IMG/VR virus record: IMGVR_UViG_3300025728_000371
Coordinates: 1 to 64,000 of that record
Length of the DNA: 64,000 bases
Source of the DNA: a virus
Reading direction: 5' to 3' (one strand)
Position numbers and translations under genes: made by a program. A model generated the notes under the pieces. That model did no database searches. It was not told where the DNA came from and worked only from the letters and a program-made list of their open reading frames with translations. Below, piece by piece: positions 24,391 to 33,851 of the stretch; the first letter of the stretch is position 1, and each line of letters starts with the position of its first letter.

Positions 24391-24981
24391 ATGAGGATCA
24401 GTCTGATCGTGGCGCAGCTCCGCCAGTACTGCCCGGGGTTTGGCGGCCGGGTGGCGGGGGGCATCGACTTCGAGGCGGTTGCGAACAGCGCAAAGCTGGC
24501 GCACCCGAGCGGCTACGTCATTGCCACGGCTGACCGAGCCGGTGACAACGATGTGCAGAACGGTGTTCGCCAGCCCGTGACAGACCAGTTCGAGGTGGTG
24601 CTTGTGGTTGATGCCAACGATGAGCGCGGTCAGGAGGCTTCGGACCTGACGCATGTTTTTCGTGCGGAGATCTGGCGGGCCTTGATCGGCTGGTCGCCAG
24701 AGCCGGAGTACAGGCCAATCGAGTATGAGGGCGGGGAGCTGATCTCGATCAACCGTAATCGGGTGGTCTACCGATTTACCTTCTCCGCCGCGTTCCAGCT
24801 GGGGCGCAACGCCCCCGGCGACCCGCCGGAAACCTGGCATGAACTGGAGCTTGATGGCCTTCCCGGCTTCACGGGCGTCAGCTTCGATATGGATTGCATC
24901 GACCCCGCGGACCCCAACCTCAAACGCCCCGGGCCTGATGGCCGAATCGAGGCGAAATTCTCAGGAGACGTTATCCCATGA
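24391..24981 (+). CDS. Tail terminator protein (gp37-like)
   Basis: This 196-residue protein is homologous along its length to 52684-53268 in the second tailocin. Shared blocks are VVLVVDAND/LTLVLDASN, FRAEIWRALIGW, GGELISINRNRVVYRF and the C-terminal FTGVSFDMDCIDPADPNLKRPGPDGR. It probably caps the tail tube at the head-proximal end. ATG 24391 is preferred over TTG 24385. Confidence 0.8.
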   Translation: MRISLIVAQLRQYCPGFGGRVAGGIDFEAVANSAKLAHPSGYVIATADRAGDNDVQNGVRQPVTDQFEVVLVVDANDERGQEASDLTHVFRAEIWRALIGWSPEPEYRPIEYEGGELISINRNRVVYRFTFSAAFQLGRNAPGDPPETWHELELDGLPGFTGVSFDMDCIDPADPNLKRPGPDGRIEAKFSGDVIP

Positions 24982-25178
24982 CTCGCATCACTGTGGTGCC
25001 GGCGCCTGATCGCGCCGTGCCCGACCCGGAGGCTGGCGATCTGCTGCCGGCGGTTGGCCGGGAAGTTACTGACAATGCCTGGTGGCGGCGCCGCCTGGCT
25101 GATGGTGATGTCAGCATCAAAGCTGACAAGACCCCCACGAAAGCCGCTAGGGCGGCGAACCCCGAGGACGCGCAGTAA
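24978..25178 (+). CDS. DUF2635 small tail protein
   Basis: This 66-residue protein has the DUF2635 core VVPAPDRAVPDPEAGDLLP...WWRRRLADGDV. It matches 53265-53447. It lies between the tail terminator and sheath genes as in Mu-like phages and overlaps both neighbours. Confidence 0.85.
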   Translation: MTRITVVPAPDRAVPDPEAGDLLPAVGREVTDNAWWRRRLADGDVSIKADKTPTKAARAANPEDAQ

Positions 25179-26674
25179 TGGCTATCGGATTCAGCAATAT
25201 CCCGGCGGACCTGCGGGTACCGCTGTTCTACGCCGAAATGGACAACTCGGTGGCCAATAGCGCGTCGTCGACCTTGCGGCGGCTGATCGTCGCCCAGGTC
25301 AACGACAACGCCAGCAGTCCGGATATCGGTCACCTGGTACTGGTCCCCAGCTCTGGTCTGGCGCGCGATATCGGTGGGGCGGGTTCGATGCTCTCGGCGA
25401 TGTACGACACTTGGCGCAAGGTCGACCCTATTGGTGAGGTTTGGTGCCTGCCGTTGGCGAGCGCGGCGGGTAGCGTGGCGACAGCGACAATCACGCTCAC
25501 GGGCGCGGCTACGGAGGCTGGGCTGTTGAGCCTGTACGTAGCGGGTGTGCGGGTGCAGGCTACTGTCGTCTCGGCATCAACGGCGGATGCCGCGGCCACG
25601 GCGTTGGCGTTGCAGGTCAATGCCAGTCAGGACCTGCCCGTGACGGCGGTGGCAGTCGGCGGTGTCGTTACCCTGACGTGTAAGTGGAAGGGCGACAGCG
25701 GTAACGACATCAGCCTGCAGCTCAATCGCCTGGGTAAGGCAAACGGCGAGGCCACGCCGGCCGGGCTGACAGTCGTACTGACCAAGATGACTGGCGGTAC
25801 AGGGACACCGGATCCAGTTGCGGCACTGGCGGCGCTGGGGGATGAGCCGTTCGAGTTCATCTGTCAGCCATGGTCTGACACGACGTCCCTGAACGCTTGG
25901 CGGGCGGCGATGGACGATAACGTCGGGCGCTGGAGTTGGGCAAAACAGTTGTTTGGCCACGTCTATACGGCCAAGCGCGGGACTGTCGGTACCCTGGTCG
26001 CGGCTGGCCAGGCGCGCAACGACCAGCATATGACCATCCAGGCCATGGAGGCCGGGGTGCCCCAGCCGTTCTGGGTGCAGGCGGCGGCGCTGGCGGCCCG
26101 GACAGCAGTGTTCATTTCCGCCGATGCCAGTCGACCCACCCAGAGCGGCAGCATGCCTGGCGTCGACCCTGCCTCGGCCAGCGAGCGTTTCACCCTGACC
26201 GAACGCCAGTCGCTGCTCAGTTACGGTATCGCCACGGCCTACTACGAGGGGGGCTATGTGCGGATCCAGCGGTCGATCACCACCTACCAGAAGAACGCCT
26301 ACGGTCAGGCGGATAACTCCTACCTGGACAGCGAAACGATGCACCAGTCCGCGTTCATCATTCGGCGGTTGCAAGGCGTGATCACCAGCAAGTACGGCCG
26401 CCATAAGCTGGCGAACGATGGCACCCAATTCGGTGCCGGCCAGCCGATCGTCACGCCGAGCACCATACGGGGCGAGCTGATCGCCCAGTACGCCAAGCTC
26501 GAACTGGAGGGCCACGTGGAAAACGCCGAGCTGTTCGCCGAACACCTGGTGGTGGAGCGCGACAGCAACGACCCGAGTCGGGTCAACGTGCTGTTCCCGC
26601 CGGACTACATCAACGGCCTGCGCGTGTTCGCGCTGCTCAACCAGTTCCGCCTGCAGTACCAGACGGTCGAGTAA
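25178..26674 (+). CDS. Contractile tail sheath protein
   Basis: This 498-residue Mu/SfV-type sheath subunit contracts to drive the tube through the envelope. It is nearly identical in its C-terminal half (residues ~330-498, from FTLTERQSLLSYG onward) to the sheath of the second tailocin at 53447-54943 and closely similar elsewhere. The start overlaps the DUF2635 stop by one base. Confidence 0.95.
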   Translation: MAIGFSNIPADLRVPLFYAEMDNSVANSASSTLRRLIVAQVNDNASSPDIGHLVLVPSSGLARDIGGAGSMLSAMYDTWRKVDPIGEVWCLPLASAAGSVATATITLTGAATEAGLLSLYVAGVRVQATVVSASTADAAATALALQVNASQDLPVTAVAVGGVVTLTCKWKGDSGNDISLQLNRLGKANGEATPAGLTVVLTKMTGGTGTPDPVAALAALGDEPFEFICQPWSDTTSLNAWRAAMDDNVGRWSWAKQLFGHVYTAKRGTVGTLVAAGQARNDQHMTIQAMEAGVPQPFWVQAAALAARTAVFISADASRPTQSGSMPGVDPASASERFTLTERQSLLSYGIATAYYEGGYVRIQRSITTYQKNAYGQADNSYLDSETMHQSAFIIRRLQGVITSKYGRHKLANDGTQFGAGQPIVTPSTIRGELIAQYAKLELEGHVENAELFAEHLVVERDSNDPSRVNVLFPPDYINGLRVFALLNQFRLQYQTVE

Positions 26675-26695
26675 AGCGGCCCGCTGAACCTTCAC

Positions 26696-26715
26696 CCGCC
26701 TTGTGCGGTTTTTTT
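26696..26715 (+). terminator. Intrinsic terminator before the tail tube gene
   Basis: CCGC-CTTGT-GCGG is followed by seven T; the short stem makes it weaker. It lies 16 nt before the tube start. Confidence 0.6.
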
Positions 26716-26731
26716 CATTCTGGAGAACATC

Positions 26732-27079
26732 ATGGGCCAATTAGTTGCAGGTACCGCCTACGTGAAAGTAGACGGTGCGCAGTTGACCATTACCGGCGGC
26801 GCAGAAGCGCCGCTCATGAACGTCAAGCGCGAGACGGTCGCGCCGGGCTTCTACAAGGAGGAGGACCTGGCCCCGTACTTGAAACTTACGGCGGTCCACA
26901 CGCCTGACCTCGATATCAAGAAGCTCGTCAATGGCCGCGACATGACGGTCACCTGCGAGTTCAAGAACGGCAAGGTCTATGTCCTGGCCGGCGCTTACTT
27001 GGTCGATGAGCCTACCTCGAAAGGGGACGACGGTACCATCGAACTGCAATTCGACGGAATCAAGGGGAGCTGGCAATGA
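26732..27079 (+). CDS. Tail tube protein
   Basis: This 115-residue Mu-like tube subunit has GTAYVKVDGAQLTITGGAEAPLMNVKRETVAPGFYKE and a beta-barrel C-terminus. It is closely matched by 55009-55356. It stacks inside the sheath. Confidence 0.92.
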   Translation: MGQLVAGTAYVKVDGAQLTITGGAEAPLMNVKRETVAPGFYKEEDLAPYLKLTAVHTPDLDIKKLVNGRDMTVTCEFKNGKVYVLAGAYLVDEPTSKGDDGTIELQFDGIKGSWQ

Positions 27080-27372
27080 CCGATCCGATCAAGTTGAACG
27101 TGCCGATTGAAGCTCACGGCGAGCAACTGGCCGAACTCACCCTGCGGCGACCCACCGTGCAGGAGGTCCGCACGATCAAGGCGCTGCCCTACAAGATCGA
27201 CAAGAGCGAGGACGTCAGCCTCGACATGGATGTCGCTGCCAAGTACATCGCGGTCTGTGCGGGCATCCCGCCGTCTTCGGTCAACCAGTTGGACCTGTCG
27301 GACCTCAACACCCTCAGTTGGGCGGTGGCGGGTTTTTTCATGACGCCGGCATCGGGTCAATCGACGACCTGA
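27076..27372 (+). CDS. Tail assembly chaperone, short form (G-like)
   Basis: This 98-residue chaperone for the tape measure protein corresponds to Mu gp41. Ribosomes that do not slip at 27330-27339 stop at 27372. It is nearly identical to 55353-55649, including VQEVRxIKALPYKIDKSExVSLDMDVAAKYIAVCAGIPPSSVNQLDLSDLNTLSWAVAGFFM. Confidence 0.9.
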   Translation: MTDPIKLNVPIEAHGEQLAELTLRRPTVQEVRTIKALPYKIDKSEDVSLDMDVAAKYIAVCAGIPPSSVNQLDLSDLNTLSWAVAGFFMTPASGQSTT

Positions 27373-27500
27373 TCGCCCTGACATACGACCTGGCCTTCTT
27401 CTGGAAGGTCGACCCCGAGCAGATGGCGGCCAGGCCGTTGGACCGTATCGTCGAGGCGCTGGTGCACGCCCAGCGCATTAACCAGTTGCAGCAGGTGTAG
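27076..27500 (+). CDS. Tail assembly chaperone, -1 frameshift product (GT-like)
   Basis: The second frame opens at the slippery string GGGTTTTTTC (27330-27339). Both GGG-TTT-T and TTT-TTT-C fit the X-XXY-YYZ rule in the zero frame. Slipping back one base joins residue ~87 of the short form to FHDAGIGSIDDLIALTYDLAFFWKVDPEQM. The second frame is conserved in the tailocin copy (to 55780), which supports real use. Confidence 0.85.
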
Positions 27501-27502
27501 CG

Positions 27503-29551
27503 ATGGCAGACAGGTTTCAGCTCAAGGCGTTGATTACCGGCGTTGACCGGCTGTCGCCGACGCTCACGGGCATTCGCAAGAACGTTGCTAGCTTTCGCAA
27601 GACGCTCAATAGCTCAGGGTTGGGCAATATCGGCTTCATGGACGTGCTGCAGGGCGGTGCGTTTGCGGCGCCGTTCGTGGCGGGGGCCAAGGCGGCGATT
27701 GATTATGAGTCGGCGATGGCTGATGTGAAGAAGGTGGTCAACTTCGACACGCCGGAGCAGTTCCAGCAGATGAGCAAGGATGTTCTGGACCTGTCCGAAC
27801 AGTTGCCGATGGCGGCCAACGGTATTGCCGCGATCGTTGCGGCAGGCGGCCAGGCCAGCATTCCGCGGGAGGAACTGAAGGCCTTCGCCACCGATGCCGT
27901 GAAAATGGGCATTGCCTTCGACCAGACCGCTGAACAGAGCGGTGAAATGATGGCGAAGTGGCGGACGTCGTTCAAGCTGACCCAGCCCGAGGTCGTGGCG
28001 CTGGCCGACAAGATCAACTACTTGAGCAACACGGGCCCGGCCACGGCCCAGCAGGTGTCGGACATCGTGACGCGTATCGGGCCGCTGGGCGCAATCGCCG
28101 GCTTGGCGTCCGGGCAGATTGCGGCCATGGGTGCAACGTTGGCCGGTGTTGGCGTCCCAAGTGAGGTCGCGGCAACGGGCATGAAGAACTTCATGCTGGC
28201 GCTGACGAAGGGCGGATCGGCCACGAAACAACAGGCACAGGCGTTCAAGTCGTTGCGACTGAATGTGAAGGACGTCGCCAAGGGGATGCAGAAGGATGCC
28301 CAGGGAACGATCCAGAATGTGCTGGAGCGGATCTCGAAAGTTGCGCCGGAGAAACAGGCCGGCCTGCTGACGGAGCTGTTTGGTACCGAGTCGGTGGCGG
28401 CCATCGCGCCAATGCTGACAAACCTGGATCTGCTGAAGAAGAACTTCAAGGCTGTCGGGGATGTGGCGCAATACACCGGCTCGATGGAGCAGGAGTACGC
28501 CTCCCGGTCTGCGACCACGGCGAACGCCATTCAACTGCTCAGTAACAAGATGACGCGTATGGGCATCGAGGTCGGCAATGTCCTGCTTCCGCCGTTGAAT
28601 GACGTGCTGACGATTATCGGGCCATGGATAAGCCAGTTGACAGCGCTTGCCGCGGCACATCCTGAGGTAATTCGTGGGATCCTCGGCGCCGGCATAGCTT
28701 TCGGTGTGCTTCGGTTGGCAGTGGTCGCTAGCACTGTCGCGATGAAGCTGTTCAGCACGGTGACTGCGATGTCGCCGATTGGCCTGCTCGTTCGCGCGAT
28801 AGCGCTGGCCGCTGGTGTCCTGATCGCGAACTGGTCGCTTGTCGCCCCGTACTTCAAGGCGCTGTGGGAAAAGATCAAGGGCCCGGTCATGGTTGCATGG
28901 GAGGTGTTCAAGACCTTTGTGAGCTGGACGCCCATCGGCTTGATCATCGAGAACTGGGGGCCGTTGACCAAGTTCTTCGGCGCAGTCTGGGAGGCGATCA
29001 AGGCGCTGTCTGTTCCGTTCTTCGACTTCCTCAAAATGGTGTTCGACTGGTCCCCACTGGGTCTGATCATCAAACACTGGGAGCCGATCACGGCCTGGTT
29101 CAAGAATCTGTGGGAACGGATCAAGCCGATTATTGAGCCGATTATGAAATGGTTTGGTGGCGGTGACGGTGGCGATGGAATTGTCCAGAACGCGACGAAC
29201 AAGGTGAATGCCTTCACTGAGGCGCAGCGACAGCGCAATGCTGGCGTAGGCGGCGGGACTGGGGAGCTGCTGCGCGATAACGCGGTGCAGATCGCCCGCG
29301 GGCGGCAGGATGCCAACAACCTCGGTACCGGAGTCGACCCAGCGGCGCTGCTGCGGTCGCCGGGTCAGATGCCTGCGCCGGGCTCTCTGCTGATGCAGTC
29401 GGCGGCCAATAACCGCCAGAGCCTGCAGGGTGAGCTGCGCATCAACATTGCTAATGCGCCGGAAGGCACGACCGTTGACTCCGCGAAAACCAACCAGCCC
29501 GGCCTGAGTGTCAAACCCAGCGTCGGTCGCCGTAGCATAGGGGGTGGGTGA
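27503..29551 (+). CDS. Tape measure protein (TP901 core type)
   Basis: This 682-residue protein sets tail length. The N-terminal ~60-340 region is a TP901-type core (AIDYESAMADVKKVV...SIPREELKAFATDAVKMGIAFDQTAEQSGEMMAKWRTSF). Hydrophobic segments follow near 390-440, then repeated W-rich units (SWTPIGLIIENWGPLTKFF, DWSPLGLIIKHWEPITAWF). The tailocin copy at 55780 keeps only the second half. By the usual ~0.15 nm per residue it predicts a tail near 100 nm. Confidence 0.9.
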   Translation: MADRFQLKALITGVDRLSPTLTGIRKNVASFRKTLNSSGLGNIGFMDVLQGGAFAAPFVAGAKAAIDYESAMADVKKVVNFDTPEQFQQMSKDVLDLSEQLPMAANGIAAIVAAGGQASIPREELKAFATDAVKMGIAFDQTAEQSGEMMAKWRTSFKLTQPEVVALADKINYLSNTGPATAQQVSDIVTRIGPLGAIAGLASGQIAAMGATLAGVGVPSEVAATGMKNFMLALTKGGSATKQQAQAFKSLRLNVKDVAKGMQKDAQGTIQNVLERISKVAPEKQAGLLTELFGTESVAAIAPMLTNLDLLKKNFKAVGDVAQYTGSMEQEYASRSATTANAIQLLSNKMTRMGIEVGNVLLPPLNDVLTIIGPWISQLTALAAAHPEVIRGILGAGIAFGVLRLAVVASTVAMKLFSTVTAMSPIGLLVRAIALAAGVLIANWSLVAPYFKALWEKIKGPVMVAWEVFKTFVSWTPIGLIIENWGPLTKFFGAVWEAIKALSVPFFDFLKMVFDWSPLGLIIKHWEPITAWFKNLWERIKPIIEPIMKWFGGGDGGDGIVQNATNKVNAFTEAQRQRNAGVGGGTGELLRDNAVQIARGRQDANNLGTGVDPAALLRSPGQMPAPGSLLMQSAANNRQSLQGELRINIANAPEGTTVDSAKTNQPGLSVKPSVGRRSIGGG

Positions 29552-30804
29552 TGGCGGATAGAACTTGGCGTGATGATCTGCTGCCCGCGTCGTTCCGCGG
29601 CATCCCTTTCCTGGTCGAACAGGCCGGGGTGCCGGCCGGGCAGAAGGGGCAGCTCCACGAGTATCCCCAGCGGGATGAACCGTACTTCGAGCAGTTGGGC
29701 AAGCAGTCGCAAGTCCACAAGATGTCGGCATGGGTGATCGGTGACGATTGCTTCACGCGCCGGGACAAACTGCTGGAGGCACTGGAGGTCGAGGGTCCGG
29801 GGGAGCTGGTGCATCCATGGCTGGGGCGGATGCAGGTCAAGGTGGGCGAATGCAGTGTTTCGCACTCCAGACGAGAGGGTGGCGTTGCTCAGTTCGAGTT
29901 GACCTTCTATCCGGAGCTGCCGCGCAAGTACCCCACGGCCACGGCGAACACTCGAAAGCAGGTCTCCGAGGCCTCCGAAAGCCTGCTGGACTCGGCGCTG
30001 GCGCGTTACAAGGCAGCGATGGCAAAGGTCGATGCGGCTCGCCTGAGCGTCATCGGTTTGCGCAACAGCCTGTCGAACGTCTTCAACGTGATTCAGCAGC
30101 AGTTCGCGCCGCTGGTTGGGCTGTTCACGAATATCAGCGGCTTTGTGCAGTCGCTGATCAACTCGCCGGGGGCGCTCGGGGCGTTGTTCTCAAGCTATTT
30201 CAGCGACTTCAGTGGGCTGAGCTTTTCGAGCCCGGGGTCCACCTACCGCGGGACGGTTGCTACAGCGACGCAGCACACGGAGGCGGTGAGCAGCATCAAC
30301 ACGGTCAGCCAGGCCAGTGGCGTCGACACCGCTGCAGCCGCGCAGGCCGCCGCGAACCTGGTGCAAGACGCGCTGCTGGTGCAGGTCGGGCTGATCATCA
30401 GTGAATTGCCGGTGGCCGTTCAGCCGGGGGCGCTCGACTCGGTGCCGGCGGTTGATCAGCAGACCGTCGCGCCGGTGGAGCGGCCAGATGTTCCGGTCGC
30501 CGATGACGTCATTGAGCTGCGCGATAACCTGTCAGAAGCGATTTGGGAGGCGTCACTCAAGGCTGACCCGGAGCACTACCGGGCCCTGACCACGCTTCGT
30601 CAGGTGCTGGTGAAGCATCTCACAGCGGTAGCAGCGTCGGGGGTTCGGCTTGTCGACATCACGCCGGCCGAGACTCTGCCGGCCCTGGTGCTGGCTTATC
30701 GACGTTTTGGTGACTCGACCCGGGAGGGCGAGGTGGTTCAGCGCAATCGGATCCGTCACCCGGGCTTTGTCCCGCCGCTGCCGCTCAAGGTCGCCCAGGA
30801 GTAA
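29551..30804 (+). CDS. Mu gpN-like tail/DNA-circularisation family protein
   Basis: This 417-residue protein has the gpN/DNA-circularisation N-terminal domain (WRDDLLPASFRGIPFLVEQAGVPAGQKGQLHEYPQRDEPYFEQLG, residues 5-50) and is matched by 57242-58540. In Mu it belongs to the baseplate-tail junction. The ATG overlaps the tape measure stop; GTG 29548 is less likely. Confidence 0.85.
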   Translation: MADRTWRDDLLPASFRGIPFLVEQAGVPAGQKGQLHEYPQRDEPYFEQLGKQSQVHKMSAWVIGDDCFTRRDKLLEALEVEGPGELVHPWLGRMQVKVGECSVSHSRREGGVAQFELTFYPELPRKYPTATANTRKQVSEASESLLDSALARYKAAMAKVDAARLSVIGLRNSLSNVFNVIQQQFAPLVGLFTNISGFVQSLINSPGALGALFSSYFSDFSGLSFSSPGSTYRGTVATATQHTEAVSSINTVSQASGVDTAAAAQAAANLVQDALLVQVGLIISELPVAVQPGALDSVPAVDQQTVAPVERPDVPVADDVIELRDNLSEAIWEASLKADPEHYRALTTLRQVLVKHLTAVAASGVRLVDITPAETLPALVLAYRRFGDSTREGEVVQRNRIRHPGFVPPLPLKVAQE

Positions 30805-30807
30805 CCC

Positions 30808-31923
30808 ATGCTTGATGACGAAAATGCGGTCAGCCTGACGGTTGACGGCCTGGACTACCGTGGCTGGAAATCGGTGGAAATCACCGCTGGCCTGGAGCGG
30901 CAGACCCGTGACTTCACGCTCGGTATCACCTGGCGCTGGCCTGGTCAGGCCAGCGCGGTCCCGATCCGGCAGGGTGCCAAGTGCGAAGTCCGGATTGGCC
31001 GCGACTTGGTGCTGACGGGTTGGGTATTCGCCACGCCAATCAGCTACGACGACAAGCAGATCACACTGTCGATCTCCGGACGCTCTCTCACTGCCGATCT
31101 GGTCGACTGTGCCGCGGTGAATCAGCCCGGCCAATGGAGCGGGCAGAGCGCACTGCCGATCGTCAAGGCGCTGGCCGAGCCCTATGGGATCAAGGTGCGC
31201 AGTGAAATTGGCGACACAGACAAGGTGGCGGACCACACCATCAAGCCAGGCGAGACGGTGTTTGAGTCGATTGACCGTCTGCTGACCGTGTTCCGGATCT
31301 TCTCGACAGACGACGCGGCGGGTATGGCGGTCCTCGCCAAGCCCGGCAGCGAGGGCTGGGCGTTCGATGCCCTGGAGGTCGGCAAGAACATTCTCACGGG
31401 TAATGCTGGCCTGGACTTCTCAGGTGTGTTTTCCGAGTACCGGGTTTTGGGGCAGCGCAAGGGCACCGACGAGGACTTCGGCAAGACCGTCAGCGAAATC
31501 AATGCCGTGGTCACCGACGACCGTACCACGCGCAAACGGGTGATGATCATCAAGGAATCCGGCCAGATGACCCCGGAGCTGGTTCAGGCTCGGGCGAACT
31601 GGGAGCGGGTCACCCGCATGGGGAAGGCGCTCAGTACGACCTACAAGGTACAGGGCTGGCGGCAGAGCAACGGTGCGCTATGGCGCCACAACATGCTGGT
31701 GCGAGTGCGTGACCCGGTGATCGGGCTCGATCGCGACATGCTGATCGGAGAGATCACCTACTCGCTGAGCGAGGCCGGGACGGTGACAACGATGGTTGTT
31801 GGCCCGCCGGATAGCTTCGAACCAGAGCCGAATGACCGGCGCAAGAACAACAAGCTCAAGAAGGGCGGCAAGGCCGACAACTTCGAGTATTTGATCCCTC
31901 CTGATTGGAAGCCTTCAGAATGA
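30808..31923 (+). CDS. Baseplate hub protein (Mu gpP / P2 gpD-like)
   Basis: This 371-residue hub carries the central spike. Features include the paired barrel pattern ...YRGWKSVEITAGLERQTRDFTLGITWRWPG and GRSLTADLVDCAAVNQPGQW near 92-112. It is matched by 58544-59587, but with an extra basic C-terminal tail of ~25 residues. It ends in an ATGA overlap with the spike gene. Confidence 0.88.
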   Translation: MLDDENAVSLTVDGLDYRGWKSVEITAGLERQTRDFTLGITWRWPGQASAVPIRQGAKCEVRIGRDLVLTGWVFATPISYDDKQITLSISGRSLTADLVDCAAVNQPGQWSGQSALPIVKALAEPYGIKVRSEIGDTDKVADHTIKPGETVFESIDRLLTVFRIFSTDDAAGMAVLAKPGSEGWAFDALEVGKNILTGNAGLDFSGVFSEYRVLGQRKGTDEDFGKTVSEINAVVTDDRTTRKRVMIIKESGQMTPELVQARANWERVTRMGKALSTTYKVQGWRQSNGALWRHNMLVRVRDPVIGLDRDMLIGEITYSLSEAGTVTTMVVGPPDSFEPEPNDRRKNNKLKKGGKADNFEYLIPPDWKPSE

Positions 31924-32429
31924 GCCTACTTGACGTAGTGATGCGTGGTGTCGTCGTGCTCGGCGCGGGCGCGAAGAAAATGCGGGAGCTGCAAATGCGG
32001 TTGTACGCAGGGGAGGTCAAGGACGGCCTGGAACACTTCGAACCCTACGGTTTCACCAGCAGTCCGTTGGCGGGCGCTGAGGGGATTGTCGCCTTCCTCG
32101 GCGGGGATCGGTCGCACGGCGTTGTGCTGGTGGCTGCTGATCGCCGATACCGGGTGCAAACGCTGCAGGATGGTGAGGTGGCGATCTACACAGATGAAGG
32201 GGACAAGATCCACCTCAAGCGCGGCCGCATCATCGATATCGAAACCCAGACGCTGAATATCAAGGCCGGCGTTGCAGTGAACTTCGATACGCCACAGATC
32301 ACCCAGACCGGGAAGATCATCTCCCAGGGTGATCAGGTGGCCGCTGGTATCAGCCAGGCCCAACACTTGCATGGCGGCGTTTCACCGGGTGGCGGACAAA
32401 CCGGGGTTCCCGTCGGGGGTGCCGGATGA
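31920..32429 (+). CDS. Baseplate spike protein (Mu gp45-like)
   Basis: This 169-residue gpV/gp45-type spike has an OB-like N-terminal domain (LQMRLYAGEVKDGLEHFEPYGFTSSPLAGAEG) and a beta-helix C-terminus ending in a Gly/His-rich tip (QHLHGGVSPGGGQTG), where metal may bind. It is matched by 59770-60279. Confidence 0.9.
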   Translation: MSLLDVVMRGVVVLGAGAKKMRELQMRLYAGEVKDGLEHFEPYGFTSSPLAGAEGIVAFLGGDRSHGVVLVAADRRYRVQTLQDGEVAIYTDEGDKIHLKRGRIIDIETQTLNIKAGVAVNFDTPQITQTGKIISQGDQVAAGISQAQHLHGGVSPGGGQTGVPVGGAG

Positions 32430-32821
32430 TCATCGAGCCGGACACCGAGGCCGGTCTGGTGCGTGCCGTCGTTATCAGTCTGTTCACATGGCGGCGGGCC
32501 TCACCTGATGACCTGATCGACGACGCCGAGCGCTACGGCTGGTGGGGGGACAGCTATCCCGCTGTTGCTGACGACAAGATTGGCTCGCGGCTCTGGCTGT
32601 TGCGTCGGGTCAAGTTGACGGCGGCCACTGAGCGCGATGCTGAATTCTACGCCCGGGAAGCCCTTCAGTGGCTGATCGATGATGGGCACGTCCTTGGGCT
32701 CGACGTTCTGACCGAGCGTCAGGACAGCTATCGCCTGAACCTGCGAGTCATCCTCACCCTTTTGACGGGCGACAGCCTGCAAATCAATCCAACTCAGTGG
32801 CAGGTGATTTATGCCGTTTGA
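32426..32821 (+). CDS. Baseplate wedge protein (Mu gp46-like)
   Basis: This 131-residue gp46/gpW-like protein has the family pattern LVRAVVISLFTWRRASPDD...RYGWWGDSYP...GSRLWLLRRVKLT. It is matched by 60279-60677 and overlaps both neighbours. Confidence 0.9.
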   Translation: MIIEPDTEAGLVRAVVISLFTWRRASPDDLIDDAERYGWWGDSYPAVADDKIGSRLWLLRRVKLTAATERDAEFYAREALQWLIDDGHVLGLDVLTERQDSYRLNLRVILTLLTGDSLQINPTQWQVIYAV

Positions 32822-33851
32822 AACGCCGTCTCTGCCGGTGCTGGTCAGCCGTACCCAGGGCGACCTGGCCGGCGATGCAATGCGCCGGTCTGACGCTCAG
32901 GTGCTGGCGCGGGCGCTCAGTGGCAGCGCCTATGGTCTGTATGGTTACCTCGCCTGGATCGCCGATCAGATCCTTCCGGATACAGCGGACGAAGAGACGC
33001 TGGAACGCATCGCAACCTTGCGCTTGAGTCAGCCCCGGAAGGCCGCGGCGCCGGCTGCTGGCGATGTCAGTTTCACAGCCGCGGCCGGTGCGGCGTTGGA
33101 CGTCGATGTTTTGATGCAGGCCGGTGACGGCCGGTCGTACAAGGTCTCGGCCGGCAAGACTACGGTCGCCGGCACCAATACAACGACTGTCGAAGCTGTG
33201 GATGCGGGCACGCTTGGTAATGCCGACGCGGGTCTTGTGCTAACCCTCGTACAGCCTGTGGAGGGGATTGTCAGCACCTTCACCGTGCTTGCGCCGGGCC
33301 TGGTCGGTGGCGTTGCCCAGGAAAGCGTCGAGTCCTTGCGCGCGAGGGTTGTGCGCTCGTATCGAGTTATCCCGCACGGTGGCTCGAAAGATGACTACGA
33401 GACCTGGGCGCTGGAATGTGCAGGCGTGACCCGGGCCTGGTGCCGCCGAAACTACCTTGGCCCGGGCACTGTCGGGCTGTTCTTCATGCGTGATGACGAC
33501 GGCGACCCGATACCGGGTGACGATCAGTTGGCAGAAGTGAAGGCTTACATTGAGCCGCTGCGCCCAGTCACAGCCGAGCTGTATGTGCTTGCCCCGGTGC
33601 CTGTGCCGGTGGTCTACAGCATCCGGCTCACGCCTGACACCACGGCGGTACGGGCCGCTGTTGAGGCTCAGTTGCAGGACCTGCACAACCGAGAGGCGGG
33701 GCTGGGCGAATCGCTGTTGCTGACGCATATCGCTGAGGCCATCAGTAGTTCGAGTGGGGAGACTGACCACAAGCTGATCTCGCCTGTAGCTGATGTGCCG
33801 GCGGCCACCAACCAGCTTCTGACATACGGGGGGTGTGTATGGCTGGCTTGA
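32811..33851 (+). CDS. Baseplate J-like wedge protein (Mu gp47-like)
   Basis: This 346-residue baseplate J protein has the N-terminal MPFETPSLPVLVSRTQGDLAGDAMRRSDAQVLARALSG, a FTAAAGAALDVDVLMQ barrel domain and VVRSYRVIPHGGSKDDYETWALE. It is matched by 60667-61707. Confidence 0.93.
   Translation: MPFETPSLPVLVSRTQGDLAGDAMRRSDAQVLARALSGSAYGLYGYLAWIADQILPDTADEETLERIATLRLSQPRKAAAPAAGDVSFTAAAGAALDVDVLMQAGDGRSYKVSAGKTTVAGTNTTTVEAVDAGTLGNADAGLVLTLVQPVEGIVSTFTVLAPGLVGGVAQESVESLRARVVRSYRVIPHGGSKDDYETWALECAGVTRAWCRRNYLGPGTVGLFFMRDDDGDPIPGDDQLAEVKAYIEPLRPVTAELYVLAPVPVPVVYSIRLTPDTTAVRAAVEAQLQDLHNREAGLGESLLLTHIAEAISSSSGETDHKLISPVADVPAATNQLLTYGGCVWLA

Noticed and set aside
27614-29731. 705-codon open frame antisense to the tape measure gene
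   Set aside because: Shadow of a high-G+C gene; no start signal and no recognisable domain.
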